Source: Candidatus Gastranaerophilales bacterium (GTDB lineage Bacteria > Cyanobacteriota > Vampirovibrionia > Gastranaerophilales > Gastranaerophilaceae). From it: a DNA stretch of 62,380 nt. Below the pieces are notes generated by a model, which saw only the letters and a program-made list of their open reading frames with translations, was not told the origin of the DNA and searched no databases. The stretch spans positions 1-62,380 of the forward strand of contig CALVHA010000013.1 in NCBI GenBank assembly GCA_944327255.1. The letters run 5' to 3'. This document shows positions 46,187 to 56,400 of this stretch, in pieces. The translations under genes were made by a program, and so were the position numbers. Numbering within the stretch: the first letter of the stretch is position 1; every line of letters starts with the position of its first letter.

Positions 46187-46750
46187 TTATGAGAGTTTTT
46201 TCTGGTATTTTTTTATAATATTTTGAATATCTGAACTATATCTGTTAAAAAATCGATTAACTTCATGAACTTCAGAATTCCGTATGGGGTGCTTATCTGC
46301 CCTATGATAATTATAAACAAAAATATCGCCTTTTTGCGGGCTAGAAATTCCTTCAGATGTAACTATATCAAAATTTTGTTTTTGGGGCGGGGTATGAACT
46401 TCAAAGTGGCACAGGTCTATTCTTTTATTTTCGTCTGTACGGAATTTTTTAGGAGATATTGTAATCCATCTGTTTTCACTTAATCTTATCTTTGCTTCAG
46501 GGATAGGTTCTGCAATATTTGAGACTTCCAAACATTTACTTTGAGTTAATAAATTTTTTTGTTGTGTCCTTAGCATTTCACTTACACCTGAAAAAAATTC
46601 TGTTAATTTTTCAAGAAGACTTATATGCTTGCTATCCATCGGTTGTACATATTTGTTAATTACACTAATTTTTCCCTGAAAAGCCGGTTGAAATTTTCCC
46701 GAATGACATTGTGTTTGTTGTAATGAATACGGTTTGATTGCATTAATCAT
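46187..46750 (-). CDS. Unknown 187-residue protein with N-terminal F-x-G tag
   Basis: It starts with MINAIKPYSL and carries AFQGK at residues 23-27, like three other proteins in this window. A helical stretch (about 40-70) is followed by a beta-rich part with WITISPKKFRTDENKRIDL and GDIFVYNYH, and a basic helical end. No recognised family, no membrane helix. SD AAAGGAG. Monocistronic between two terminators. It is probably lineage-specific; its tag suggests shared targeting or partner binding with the other tagged proteins. Confidence 0.7.
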   Translation of the reverse strand: MINAIKPYSLQQTQCHSGKFQPAFQGKISVINKYVQPMDSKHISLLEKLTEFFSGVSEMLRTQQKNLLTQSKCLEVSNIAEPIPEAKIRLSENRWITISPKKFRTDENKRIDLCHFEVHTPPQKQNFDIVTSEGISSPQKGDIFVYNYHRADKHPIRNSEVHEVNRFFNRYSSDIQNIIKKYQKKLS

Positions 46751-46810
46751 TTTTAAACTCCTTTTTAAAGACTATAAACAACGTAAAGAAAATTTTTTGC
46801 TAATCAAATA

Positions 46811-46840
46811 AAAAAGCTGTTTTTCTAAAAACAGCTTTTT
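46811..46840 (-). terminator. Terminator of the 262-residue protein gene
   Basis: A long AT-rich stem with an AGCTGTTTT / AAAACAGCT core, A run before and T run after, lies 24 nt after the stop codon on the minus strand. Confidence 0.75.
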
Positions 46841-46863
46841 TATTTGAATTCTTTTCGTCACTT

Positions 46864-47652
46864 TTAGTCAATATTTTTTAACTCATTTAGTCTCGCTTGA
46901 GCCAGTTGATGTTGTCTTTCTTTTAATCCAAAATATGTGTTATTAAAATCCTGAGCACTGCCAACATTTGCTTTTAAAGATGCTAAAACAGCTGTTACCA
47001 GTGTTATATCCGGAGCATAAGCTGTAATTGTTTTTCCAATATTTTTGATTGATTCAGGAATATGGTTAGAGATATTGGCACCCCAGTTACTCATAAACTG
47101 TGGAGCTTTGAGTTTATTAATATGTTCTGCAACATTTTCTACCCCTTTTCCTGCTTTTGCAATACATTCTGGTTTAATCATATTATAAAGTTTTGCAGCA
47201 CCTTTTGGCAGATATATAGCAGCTGCACAGAAGGCTGCTATTTGGGTTCCCAAAGTAAGTAACGGATGATTTTGTTTGAAGTCTTTAACGGACTCTGAAT
47301 TTTTAGATAACGCCTGTGATCCTGCTCCTATTGCAGCGGCCGTTCCTAATAAGAATGCCCAATATCCACCGGCTTTAATTCCATTTACTGTTTTTGCGGC
47401 AAGCCCCGTTAACTCTTTAGAAAATAAACCTGCTTTTTGGGTGAGAATTCCTGCAGACAATGCTGCAACAATAGGGACAGAATTATACAGTCTATTAACA
47501 TTTTTCTGTCTTTTTCTATTTTTTTCAAGTGTTTTAATATAAGCTAACGCTCTAAGTTGGTTATCATCCAACGAAATCACTCTGTCAATATTTTCTCTGT
47601 TATGTTGTCTGGCAGTAAATCCCTGATTTGAAGAAATAGCTGATACTTGCAT
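46864..47652 (-). CDS. Unknown membrane-associated protein with N-terminal tag
   Basis: The length is 262 residues. MQVSAISSNQGFTARQHN carries the F-T-A-R tag at 12-15. A helical charged segment (about 20-55) leads to several Ala/Gly-rich hydrophobic stretches (about 58-75, 95-112, 131-150, 215-230), separated by basic loops. It may be a multi-pass membrane protein. No family or motif recognised; general style recalls the 338-residue protein at 15620. AGGTG precedes the ATG, and a TATAAT lies about 35 nt before it. Confidence 0.7.
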   Translation of the reverse strand: MQVSAISSNQGFTARQHNRENIDRVISLDDNQLRALAYIKTLEKNRKRQKNVNRLYNSVPIVAALSAGILTQKAGLFSKELTGLAAKTVNGIKAGGYWAFLLGTAAAIGAGSQALSKNSESVKDFKQNHPLLTLGTQIAAFCAAAIYLPKGAAKLYNMIKPECIAKAGKGVENVAEHINKLKAPQFMSNWGANISNHIPESIKNIGKTITAYAPDITLVTAVLASLKANVGSAQDFNNTYFGLKERQHQLAQARLNELKNID

Positions 47653-47742
47653 TTAGCACCTACACTTTCGTACACATATTATACAATATTAAAAACAAAA
47701 AGTAAATTTTTTTGCTGATTTTATATAAATTTTTAAGAAATA

Positions 47743-47771
47743 TTTACAAACACATATATTTTTTATATTAT
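47743..47771 (+). promoter_or_regulatory. Promoter placing the start at the mtaB ATG
   Basis: TTTACA, 17-bp spacer, TATTAT, six bases, ATG at 47778. No SD; a leaderless mRNA is predicted. Confidence 0.6.
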
Positions 47772-47777
47772 TTAGAA

Positions 47778-49067
47778 ATGAAAAAGTTTTTAATTCATAC
47801 AATGGGCTGTAAATCTAATCAGTTTGAAAGTGCAATTATAAAAGAAAATTTAGAAAAGAACGGTTTAGAAGAAGTCAAATCTATTGAAGATGCTGATTTA
47901 TATGTTTTAAATTCCTGTACAGTGACGCATAAGAGTGATAATGAAGCTTTGTATTTATTAAGAAATGCGAAACATAAAAAACATGAAATTGTGACTTTGC
48001 TTACCGGGTGTTTTGCGCAAATTGAGAGGGAAAAATTGCTTGCAAATGATTTTATAGATATTGTTGTTGGCAATGATGAAAAACTTGATTTATATAATGT
48101 TGTTCAATCAGGTAAAAAATTTTGTGCGGCTGATATTATGCAGTTAGAAAATTTCCATGAAGTTTACCTTAGTGATACAACAAAGACACGGGCAAGTTTA
48201 AAAATTCAAGATGGTTGTGATAATCGTTGTTCATATTGTATCATCCCTTTTGCAAGAGGAAAAAGCAGAAGTGCTGAGGAAGATTTTATTATATCTCAAA
48301 TAAAAGATTTTGAAAATAAAGAGTTTAAAGAAATTGTATTCACAGGAATTCATATAGGACTATGGGGTAAAGAGTTTGGAAAAAGTATACTAGATCTTTT
48401 AAAAATTGTGGAACAAAAAACAGATATACCACGCTATCGTTTAGGCTCACTTAACCCACGTGAAATAACTGATGATCTTTTGGAATTTTTAAGTAATTCA
48501 GAAAAATTTTGTCCTCATTTCCATTTGTCTCTTCAATCTGCTTGTGATAAAACCCTTAAATCAATGAACAGGCACTATAAAGTTGAAGATTATATTGTGC
48601 AAATAGAAAAAATTAATGCACTTTTTGACCTTCCATTTCTTGGTAGTGATATTATCGCCGGTTTTGCCGGTGAAACGGAAGAGGATTTTGAGATGACAAG
48701 AAAAAATCTTGAAAAATCTGGGTTATCTCAAATTCATACTTTCCCGTATTCACAGCGTAGCGGTACTGTTGGCGCTTTAGCCGAAGGACAGTTAGATGAT
48801 ACTGAGAAAAATCGTCGGGCTGAAATAATAAAGGAAATTTCAAGAAAAAAACTGGATGAATTTATCCGAAAAAATATAGGAACTGTCCAAGAAGTTCTTA
48901 TTGAAAAACATCCTGATAAAAATACTGGTTTTTTGAAAGGAGTTACAAGAAATTATCTGACCGTTATAATAAATTCTAATGATTTAAGTTTGACAAATAC
49001 GTTGCAAAAAATTAAATTAGAAAGATACTCTGGCGGAAAAATCTATGGAGAATTTTATGGCAATTAA
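47778..49067 (+). CDS. mtaB: tRNA t6A37 methylthiotransferase, MtaB type
   Basis: The length is 429 residues from ATG 47778; the frame is open 66 bases further upstream but that part lies in the promoter. Three N-terminal Cys of the first cluster are in MGCKSNQFES, NSCTVT and LTGCFAQ; the radical SAM motif is in DGCDNRCSYCIIPFARG; GFAGETEEDF is conserved; a TRAM-like end follows. MtaB adds a methylthio group to t6A37 of tRNAs reading ANN codons. MiaB and RimO differ in motif wording. Confidence 0.9.
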   Translation: MKKFLIHTMGCKSNQFESAIIKENLEKNGLEEVKSIEDADLYVLNSCTVTHKSDNEALYLLRNAKHKKHEIVTLLTGCFAQIEREKLLANDFIDIVVGNDEKLDLYNVVQSGKKFCAADIMQLENFHEVYLSDTTKTRASLKIQDGCDNRCSYCIIPFARGKSRSAEEDFIISQIKDFENKEFKEIVFTGIHIGLWGKEFGKSILDLLKIVEQKTDIPRYRLGSLNPREITDDLLEFLSNSEKFCPHFHLSLQSACDKTLKSMNRHYKVEDYIVQIEKINALFDLPFLGSDIIAGFAGETEEDFEMTRKNLEKSGLSQIHTFPYSQRSGTVGALAEGQLDDTEKNRRAEIIKEISRKKLDEFIRKNIGTVQEVLIEKHPDKNTGFLKGVTRNYLTVIINSNDLSLTNTLQKIKLERYSGGKIYGEFYGN

Positions 49068-49203
49068 CATGGGAAATGTACTAAAAAATTCTTTAAGTAA
49101 GATATGACAGAAATGACTCTGGGATGTAATTTGCAGGGAAAACGTTTTTAAATATTTTAAAAAGTTACATTTCGTTGTATTAAGATATTTCTGAATTTTT
49201 TCG

Positions 49204-49212
49204 TGATACGAT
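49204..49212 (+). promoter_or_regulatory. Extended -10 promoter at the dnaE ATG
   Basis: TGATACGAT, six bases, ATG at 49219. No SD and no good -35. A leaderless mRNA is predicted. Confidence 0.5.
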
Positions 49213-49218
49213 ATTTGT

Positions 49219-52200
49219 ATGAGCCAGCAATTTGTACCTCTACATTTACACAGTGAATTTTCTCTCCTTGATGGAGCTATTAAGCTTAAGGAGTTATGTA
49301 AATTTGCTAAAGAAAATAACATGCCTGCAGTTGCTGTAACTGATCATGGTGTTATGTATGGTGCTTTGGATTTGTATTTGGAGGCAAAAGAAGCAGGTAT
49401 TAAACCTTTAATTGGCTGTGAATTTTATGTTCATGACGGAGATATTACCGAGCGTGATATGAATCATAATCCACGTTATCACCTTGTTTTAATCGCAAAG
49501 AATAATCAGGGTTATATGAATATGGTTAAACTTGCCTCTGATGCAGCTTGTAAAGGTTTTTATGTTAAGCCACGTATAAACTTTGAGATGCTGCAGGAGT
49601 ATCATGAAGGTTTGATATGTTGTTCTGCATGTTTAGGTGGAGAGGTTTTACAGTATCTCCAAAAAGGTGAGTATGAAGAAGCTAAGGCCGTTGCAAAACG
49701 TTATAAAGATTTATTTGGAGAAGATTATTATATAGAACTTCAGGATCATGGGCTTGAAGAACAAAAACGTACAAATCCTGATTTGATAAAAATTGCTAAA
49801 GAATTAGATATTAAAATGGTAATAACTAATGACTCACATTACCTGAGAAAAGAAGATGCAGATTGGCATGATACATTGTTATGTATGCAGACTCAATCTT
49901 TAAAAAGTGAAGAACATCGTTTCCATTTTCCTAATAATGAGTTTTATGTAAAAACTGTTCCAGAATTAAGAGATGCCTTCAAGTGGATGGATACTGAAAC
50001 CTTTAATGAATGTATTCAAAATACGGTTGATATTGCTGAAAAATGTCATATTACAATTAAATGGGAAGCACCTCTTCCAGATTTTAAAGTTCCTCCAAAT
50101 CATACTACGGATTCTTATTTGGAAGAACTTGTTATGCAAGGTTTAAAGAGAAAATATCCGAAAGAAGAAATAACAGATGCTCTTATGGAACGCGTTAAGT
50201 ATGAGCTCGGAATTATTGAAAAGATGGGTTTTTCCGCTTATTTCTTAATTACATGGGATTTTATTCACTTTGCAAAAACTCATGATATTCCAGTAGGGCC
50301 GGGACGTGGTTCTGCAGCGGGTTCTGTTGTAGCTTATGCTCTTGATATAACAGATCTTGATCCTATCCGTCACCATCTGTTGTTCGAAAGATTTTTGAAC
50401 CCTGAACGTTTCAGTATGCCTGATATTGATACTGACTTTTGTATTGAAAAACGTGGCGAAGTTATTGATTATGTTGTTGACAAGTATGGAGCGGATAAAG
50501 TATGCCAGATTATTACTTTTTCAACCCTTGCTCCAAGAAATGCTTTTAAAAGTGTCGCAAGAGTTTTTGGGATGGAATATGCAAAAAGTAACAGGACAGC
50601 CTCCCTTATTACGGAAGATACAATAGAAAAGTCAATGATTGATGGCTCCGAGTTGAAAAAACTCTATGACGAAGACGAAGAAATCAGAAGAACTATTGAT
50701 ACGGCAAAATGTGTTGAAGGTGTTAAGTGTGGAATTGGTATGCATGCAGCCGGTGTTATTATTTCTTATAAACCTTTAGACCAAATTGTACCTGTTCAGC
50801 CTTCAAAAGACGGAATTATCATTACTCAGTACCATCGTGAAATACTTGAAAAAATGAAACTCCTTAAAATGGATTTTTTAGGTCTGAGAAACTTAACAAT
50901 GATTCATAAAACCTGCCAACTTGTGAAACGGTGTCAGGGTATAGATGTTGATATTAACCATATTCCGCTGGATGATAAACCTACATTTGATATGCTGGTT
51001 AAAGGAGAAACAGTTGGGGTTTTCCAGTTGGAATCTCAGGGGATGACGAACCTTGTAAAAAAATTAAAGCCCGATGTTTTTGAAGATTTAGGTGCTCTTG
51101 TTGCATTATTCCGTCCTGGTCCTCTTGGTTCAGGTATGGTGGATGACTTTGTAGAAAGAAAACATGGGCGCCAGGCAATTACTTATGCCCATCCGAGATT
51201 GGAGCCTATATTAAAAGATACATACGGAACAATGGTGTATCAAGAGCAGATTATGCAAATATTCCAGGTTATGGCTGATTATTCTCTCGGACAAGCTGAC
51301 CAGGTTCGGCGTATGATGGGGCACAAGGATCCTGAGGCAATGGCTGCTCAAAAGGATAAATTGATTGAGGGTTCTGCCAAATACGGTATGAAACCTGAAG
51401 ATGCTACAAAACTTTTTGAACAAATTCAAAATTTTGCGGCATACTGTTTTAACCGTGCGCACTCATCTGCTTATGCTTTTGTTGCATATCAAACAGCATA
51501 TTTGAAATGTCATTATCCGGTGGAATATTTGTCTTCCCTTTTATCTAGCGTCGCTGGGGATCAGGAAAAAACTCAGGTATATATTGAAGAAGCTCTGAAA
51601 TATGGAATTAAAGTTCTTCCTCCGGATATTAATAAATCCTTCTCAGAATATGCGCCAGACGGGCATAATATTAGATTTGGTCTTGCCTCGATTAAGCAGG
51701 TGGGTGAAGGCGTTATAGATGAAATTATAAAGGAGCGTGAGGCGAACGGAGAGTTCAAGTCAATTTATGATTATATTAAAAGATTGGATTCAAAATGTTC
51801 AAACAAAAAAACTCTTGAAGGTTTAATTAAAGCCGGGGCATTTTCTTCTATAGAAAAAAGTCGCAAACAATTATGGGAAAATATCGAATATCTTACAGCA
51901 ACAGCTTCTAAGGAGGCTAAGGCAAAAGAATCTGGACAGACAAGTCTGTTTGATATGCTTGGAGATGCTTCTGCAATTGAAGAAGCAAAATTTCAGCTCG
52001 CAGGTTCTGATGAAGAGTATGATCAACGACAGATTCAGATGTTTGAAAAAGAATTTTTGGGATTTTATGTAACTAGCCATCCGCTCTCTACGATAAGAGA
52101 TAAATTACCTTTTTTGATGACGCATAAAATTTCTGAACTCTCAGAACAGCCTAATGATAAAGTTGTTACTATCTGCGGTCTTGTTACTGCAACAAAACAG

Positions 52201-52689
52201 ATTCCTACTAAGAAAGATCCTACTAAGTTTATAAGGTTTGTGACTATTGAAGATTTGACTGGAAAGGCAGAGACAATTGCTTTCAACGGAAAAATTCAAG
52301 AATACGGCGATTATTTGCAAAATGAACAGCGTATAATTGTTTCGGGAAAAATTAGTCGCAGAAGTGATGATGAACCACCGGTAATTCTTGTTGATACAGT
52401 TAAGCCTGTTGATAATTCAAATATTTTTACTATAAAACTTAATGATGATTTTAAATTTGAAGAATTAGTATTTTTGAAAAATAAATTATGCGAACATCAG
52501 GGTTCTGATCCTGTAATGTTGAAAGTTGATAATTATGGAGAAGAAGCAAAAATCCTTACGGCTTCTATGTTTTGGGTTGATGCTTCTAATGAGCTTGTTA
52601 GTGTATTAAATAGAACATTTAATGATAGAATTTCTATAGATATTCGTTCGATGGACAGTAATGATAAAGAAGTTGAACAGGTTGCATGA
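49219..52689 (+). CDS. dnaE: DNA polymerase III alpha subunit
   Basis: The length is 1156 residues. PHP domain at the start (PLHLHSEFSLLDGA, AVTDHGVMYG), palm with VGPGRGSAAGSVVAYAL and the catalytic acids in MPDIDTDFCIEKRG, fingers with VYQEQIMQI and FNRAHSSAYAF, a helix-hairpin-helix part (LIKAGAFSSI), and an OB domain near the end (VTICGLVTATKQIPTKK). It is the replicative polymerase. The PHP residues look intact, so metal binding or proofreading in cis is possible. It ends in TGA, overlapping the next start (ATGA). Confidence 0.97.
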   Translation: MSQQFVPLHLHSEFSLLDGAIKLKELCKFAKENNMPAVAVTDHGVMYGALDLYLEAKEAGIKPLIGCEFYVHDGDITERDMNHNPRYHLVLIAKNNQGYMNMVKLASDAACKGFYVKPRINFEMLQEYHEGLICCSACLGGEVLQYLQKGEYEEAKAVAKRYKDLFGEDYYIELQDHGLEEQKRTNPDLIKIAKELDIKMVITNDSHYLRKEDADWHDTLLCMQTQSLKSEEHRFHFPNNEFYVKTVPELRDAFKWMDTETFNECIQNTVDIAEKCHITIKWEAPLPDFKVPPNHTTDSYLEELVMQGLKRKYPKEEITDALMERVKYELGIIEKMGFSAYFLITWDFIHFAKTHDIPVGPGRGSAAGSVVAYALDITDLDPIRHHLLFERFLNPERFSMPDIDTDFCIEKRGEVIDYVVDKYGADKVCQIITFSTLAPRNAFKSVARVFGMEYAKSNRTASLITEDTIEKSMIDGSELKKLYDEDEEIRRTIDTAKCVEGVKCGIGMHAAGVIISYKPLDQIVPVQPSKDGIIITQYHREILEKMKLLKMDFLGLRNLTMIHKTCQLVKRCQGIDVDINHIPLDDKPTFDMLVKGETVGVFQLESQGMTNLVKKLKPDVFEDLGALVALFRPGPLGSGMVDDFVERKHGRQAITYAHPRLEPILKDTYGTMVYQEQIMQIFQVMADYSLGQADQVRRMMGHKDPEAMAAQKDKLIEGSAKYGMKPEDATKLFEQIQNFAAYCFNRAHSSAYAFVAYQTAYLKCHYPVEYLSSLLSSVAGDQEKTQVYIEEALKYGIKVLPPDINKSFSEYAPDGHNIRFGLASIKQVGEGVIDEIIKEREANGEFKSIYDYIKRLDSKCSNKKTLEGLIKAGAFSSIEKSRKQLWENIEYLTATASKEAKAKESGQTSLFDMLGDASAIEEAKFQLAGSDEEYDQRQIQMFEKEFLGFYVTSHPLSTIRDKLPFLMTHKISELSEQPNDKVVTICGLVTATKQIPTKKDPTKFIRFVTIEDLTGKAETIAFNGKIQEYGDYLQNEQRIIVSGKISRRSDDEPPVILVDTVKPVDNSNIFTIKLNDDFKFEELVFLKNKLCEHQGSDPVMLKVDNYGEEAKILTASMFWVDASNELVSVLNRTFNDRISIDIRSMDSNDKEVEQVA

Positions 52690-53093
52690 ATACGCAAAAG
52701 ATAAATTCCAATGCTAAAATTAAATTTGTTAATAAGGAATCTTATCAAAATTTTTATAAGCTATCAGCTCCAATAAAGAAGTTAAAATATAATTGTGGCA
52801 ACCAGAATATGACTCATTATATTCAATATGATGAAAAAATTTTTCGTTTATCTACAAAATATGTTCATCCTATAAAAGTCAATGGTATTAAGGAGCATAT
52901 AAATGAAATTGTTTATGGTCGGATAGATAAATTACATATTTTGGAAGTTATAGAGGATTATATAAAAATTATAAAAGATTGGAAACATAAAATTGATTGT
53001 TTACCTGATTTGCATTCCCCTACAATAGTTTTGTCTAAAAATAAAATGACGACTTATATTGATAAGTTGAAAAAAATCTTTCGTCTGAAATAA
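52686..53093 (+). CDS. Unknown 135-residue basic protein
   Basis: It starts inside the dnaE stop (ATGA), so translation is coupled to dnaE. The protein is Lys/Ile/Asn-rich, soluble, with a tail LKKIFRLK. No motif recognised. It could be a small lineage-specific partner of replication or simply a co-transcribed gene. tRNA-Gly lies 62 bp downstream. Confidence 0.65.
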   Translation: MNTQKINSNAKIKFVNKESYQNFYKLSAPIKKLKYNCGNQNMTHYIQYDEKIFRLSTKYVHPIKVNGIKEHINEIVYGRIDKLHILEVIEDYIKIIKDWKHKIDCLPDLHSPTIVLSKNKMTTYIDKLKKIFRLK

Positions 53094-53102
53094 AAAAAAT
53101 GC

Positions 53103-53130
53103 TTGCAATTTTTTTTTCAGCATGTATTAT
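53103..53130 (+). promoter_or_regulatory. Promoter of tRNA-Gly (GCC)
   Basis: TTGCAA, 16-bp T-rich spacer, TATTAT; start near 53137, about 19 nt before the tRNA. Confidence 0.6.
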
Positions 53131-53155
53131 AAAGAAGTAACCCAAATATTGATAA

Positions 53156-53230
53156 GCGGGGGTAATTCAGTGGTAGAATGCCTCCTTGCCAAGGAGGATG
53201 TCGCGAGTTCGAGCCTCGTCTCCCGCTCCA
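53156..53230 (+). tRNA. tRNA-Gly (GCC)
   Basis: Acceptor GCGGGGG pairs with CTCCCGC, anticodon stem CCTCC/GGAGG with loop TTGCCAA (anticodon GCC), T-loop GTTCGAG. CCA is encoded. Confidence 0.95.
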
Positions 53231-53232
53231 TT

Positions 53233-53262
53233 AAAAAGACTCACATTTAAGTGGGTCTTTTT
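53233..53262 (+). terminator. Terminator after tRNA-Gly (GCC)
   Basis: 12-bp stem AAAAAGACTCAC / GTGGGTCTTTTT (one G-T) with a 6-nt loop and a T run. Confidence 0.85.
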
Positions 53263-53302
53263 AATTACTGGCATTATAATTTCATCAGAGACAAAACAGT
53301 AT

Positions 53303-53325
53303 ATTTGTTAAAGAAATTAACAAAT
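53303..53325. repeat. Perfect 9-bp palindrome with 5-nt centre near tRNA-Gly
   Basis: ATTTGTTAA and TTAACAAAT around AGAAA. It has no T run and lies between the tRNA terminator and the end of the 1855-residue gene. The TTTGTTA arm matches one arm of the direct repeats at 59013 and 59755, so it may be a related recombinase site. The rest of the gap to 53422 shows nothing else. Confidence 0.45.
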
Positions 53326-53422
53326 AAATCTTAATAGCTTCATAACATTTTCCAGTTGTATCAGAAGAATTATTATTAGTATCAGAAATGAAATGTCTTA
53401 AATTATTATGTTTAAAGAATTA

Positions 53423-56400
53423 TTAGGATAATAAATTCCCATTTAAATCATATAATTTAATATCTAAACCTAGAGATTTGATTTTTTGTTGAAGAGTATT
53501 AATTTCAGATTGACCTAATCTACGAGTATCAACAATTATTCTATCAATACTATTTGCTGGTGCTCCAATCGGAATCGCTCTATGAGTTGGATAATTATGT
53601 CCTCTACTCATATTACCATTTTCAAATAATACACTTCTTCCGGAATTATTTACACCAAAAGAATTATCTATAAGAGTTGGATCCATTGATTTTTTATCAA
53701 AAACTACAACTACAGAAGATGACATTTGGTTCGAATTTGGTAAAAAATTTGATTCGCCATCATTGTTCCAATGAGGATGCCTTGCATCAAAGTAATCTCT
53801 TATAGATGTATTTTGTCTTATATCCCATACATCAGAACAAAGTGGGGTTAGTGTATCCGCCATTGAACCATCTGCAAAGCGTGCAGCACAATTGCCGGTA
53901 ATTTCTCTAGGAACAAGTCCATTGTCTAAAATGCCACCTTTACTTAATAATGCATCTATATCTGTACCGTGTAATAAGTTATCTGTAGTTAAAACATTAT
54001 TTGTATTGTGAGTAATTTTTCTATTTTTAGATCTCTCAAAAGCATCCATCGAATCTGAGTATACTTTTTTCTGTTGTGGCGTTAATAGTTCACCCATTGT
54101 TTTCCCAGGATTAGCTTTCCCATTTGGGGTCCTGTTTGACATTCTAATTTCATCAAATTTAATTGCCTTATTTAATGATGGAGTTAATTTTTTTCTAGAA
54201 ATAATTCTAATTTGTCCATTATTATTTCCTATAGTATATTTAACATCATCTTTAACAATGGATTTTACTTCCCCAGATTTTAAATCAGCGAGGTTAGTAA
54301 CTGTTTGATGCCCAAAAATTGTTTTTATTTCTACTGATACATGGGCAATAGATTTTCCAATAGTTGTACCATTTGTAGATAGGTCAGTGACCACAAATTT
54401 ATCACCAACTTTTTCTATTTGTAAATGTTTACCAGAAACAGTTGTAAAACCATTGTCAATTTTAATATCATTTGTACCTGTGACATTTCTGCCAACTGTA
54501 ATTATATCACCATCTTTCATTGCATTTAACTTCGATTGAATTTCAGGTGAACTTAAATCTAAATCATAATTAGAAAGTTTTAGATTTTCGGTCCCTTGCA
54601 ATTTTACGGGCTTATTTTTAGGTAAACGAGTACCCTGTTCAGAATTTGAATAATCTGCTACGTGAGAGATTTCTACTTTTGGTGCGGAAATCTCTGCATA
54701 TTTTGTATTTAACTGGTTTTGTAAATGAGTTTTTTGAGAACTTTCTGGTATTTGATCAAGCCAGACTTGTAATTTATTTAAATCGTCTAAATTTTTTGCA
54801 TGCGGAATGCTATTACCGATTTGTCCCAATTCCATTCTCTGCCGAGAAGTAACACTTGGGGTTAAGGCTTTATCAACATCTGGTAAGTTTTTAGGAGTTA
54901 GCATTGAACGTAAATCTTCAATGAGTTGTTCAATTTTATTTTTAACAGATGCTATTGCATTATTTGCAATTACTTTTAAATCGGTAAATAAATTTTTACA
55001 TTTTAAAAGCATTGCATCAACATCACCTTTAAAGTTTTTCAATTCTTCTGTAATTGAATTTATTCTAATTTTGCAATCATTCCATAGTTCTTTATGCTCA
55101 ACAGGAATTTCTGCATCCAGAATATTATTGACAGATTGTTTAACATTTTCAGGAGTCACATCAGATTTAACTTCTGCCGCAGGTTTTACTTCTGGAGTTC
55201 CTGTTGTTTGTTTTGGGGGGGGGACTTCTGATTTATCAGAAACAATTTCAGCTTTTGGTTTTTGTATTGCTTCAAGTTCTGCGACTTTTGTTGCACGCTT
55301 TTGTTGCAAACCGGTAAGTTGTTTTTCGAGCGTTTCGCTATTCTTTCCAAAGCGTTTTGCACCGGCAATTTGTTGTTCAAGTCGTCTTATTGAACCATCA
55401 AGCCCTTTTATTTCATCATTTAGTTTGTCAATAGCTTCTTTAGGTATAGATGCGCCTTTTTGTTCAACGATTACTGCGTTATTTTCGACTCTATGGGCAT
55501 CTGCATAATCTGCGGCAACTTGTTCTTGATGAGCTTGATATACAGGTTGATCAGCTTCCGGTACAGGTTCATAGCCATGCTCTTTTTGATAAACTGCTAC
55601 TTCTTCCGGTGTTGGAACATCTTCTAAACCCTCTTCTACTATTCTGCGTTCATTCGCATTCAAATGTTGTTGATCTATATTCCTTACCACTTTACCATCG
55701 GCAATAACATCTCTATTATTATTGACATCTCCTTTGACGCCATTTGATACTCTAACCTGTTGTGGGTTAGTTACTACAGGACTTTGTTCTGGTTTTGAAC
55801 CACCTTTGACATGTGATAATCTTGAGATGATTATACCACTCGCAAAATCAATAAACGCATCTGTTGAACCGTATTCATTGCCTTCAAGTTTTGTTACTCC
55901 ATAACTGCCTGCTGCATTGATAATTTCTTCGGCAATTTCGTTTGCCAGAGTACTGTTAATTTTGAAGGTTTGCATTAATTTCGGTGCTAATTGGCTTGAC
56001 GCAGAACCAATACCTGCAAACGACATATTCATTAATGCTTTTTTTGTTGCTTCTTTAACATTTCTGCCGTTGCTCAAATCAACCCCGAGTGTAGCAGTAC
56101 CTGTGGCTGCCATATTAACCCCTGTAGCTACTGATTTATTTACAATCTTAGAACCTATAGAGGTTGAGTTTTTAATAACATTTCCTTTTTGAATGTTTTG
56201 CATGCTTTTTGCCATTTTTAATGCTTTATTTGCATATTTGGCGACTTTGACTCCTTTACTCCCCCATCTGGCAGCTGACGCCGCCAGCTTAGCCGCTGCA
56301 AAAGCTTGTCCACCAGGAATCGCCATTAATGCAGTCGTTACGGCAATTTCTGCAGCAACTTCTGTAACAACTTCTGTGGTTTGTTGATTTTCGTTGAATT

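Noticed and set aside
47712..47777. Upstream extension of mtaB
   Set aside because: The extra 22 codons lie in the -35/-10 region and do not fit the family, whose start is the Cys motif near the N-terminus.
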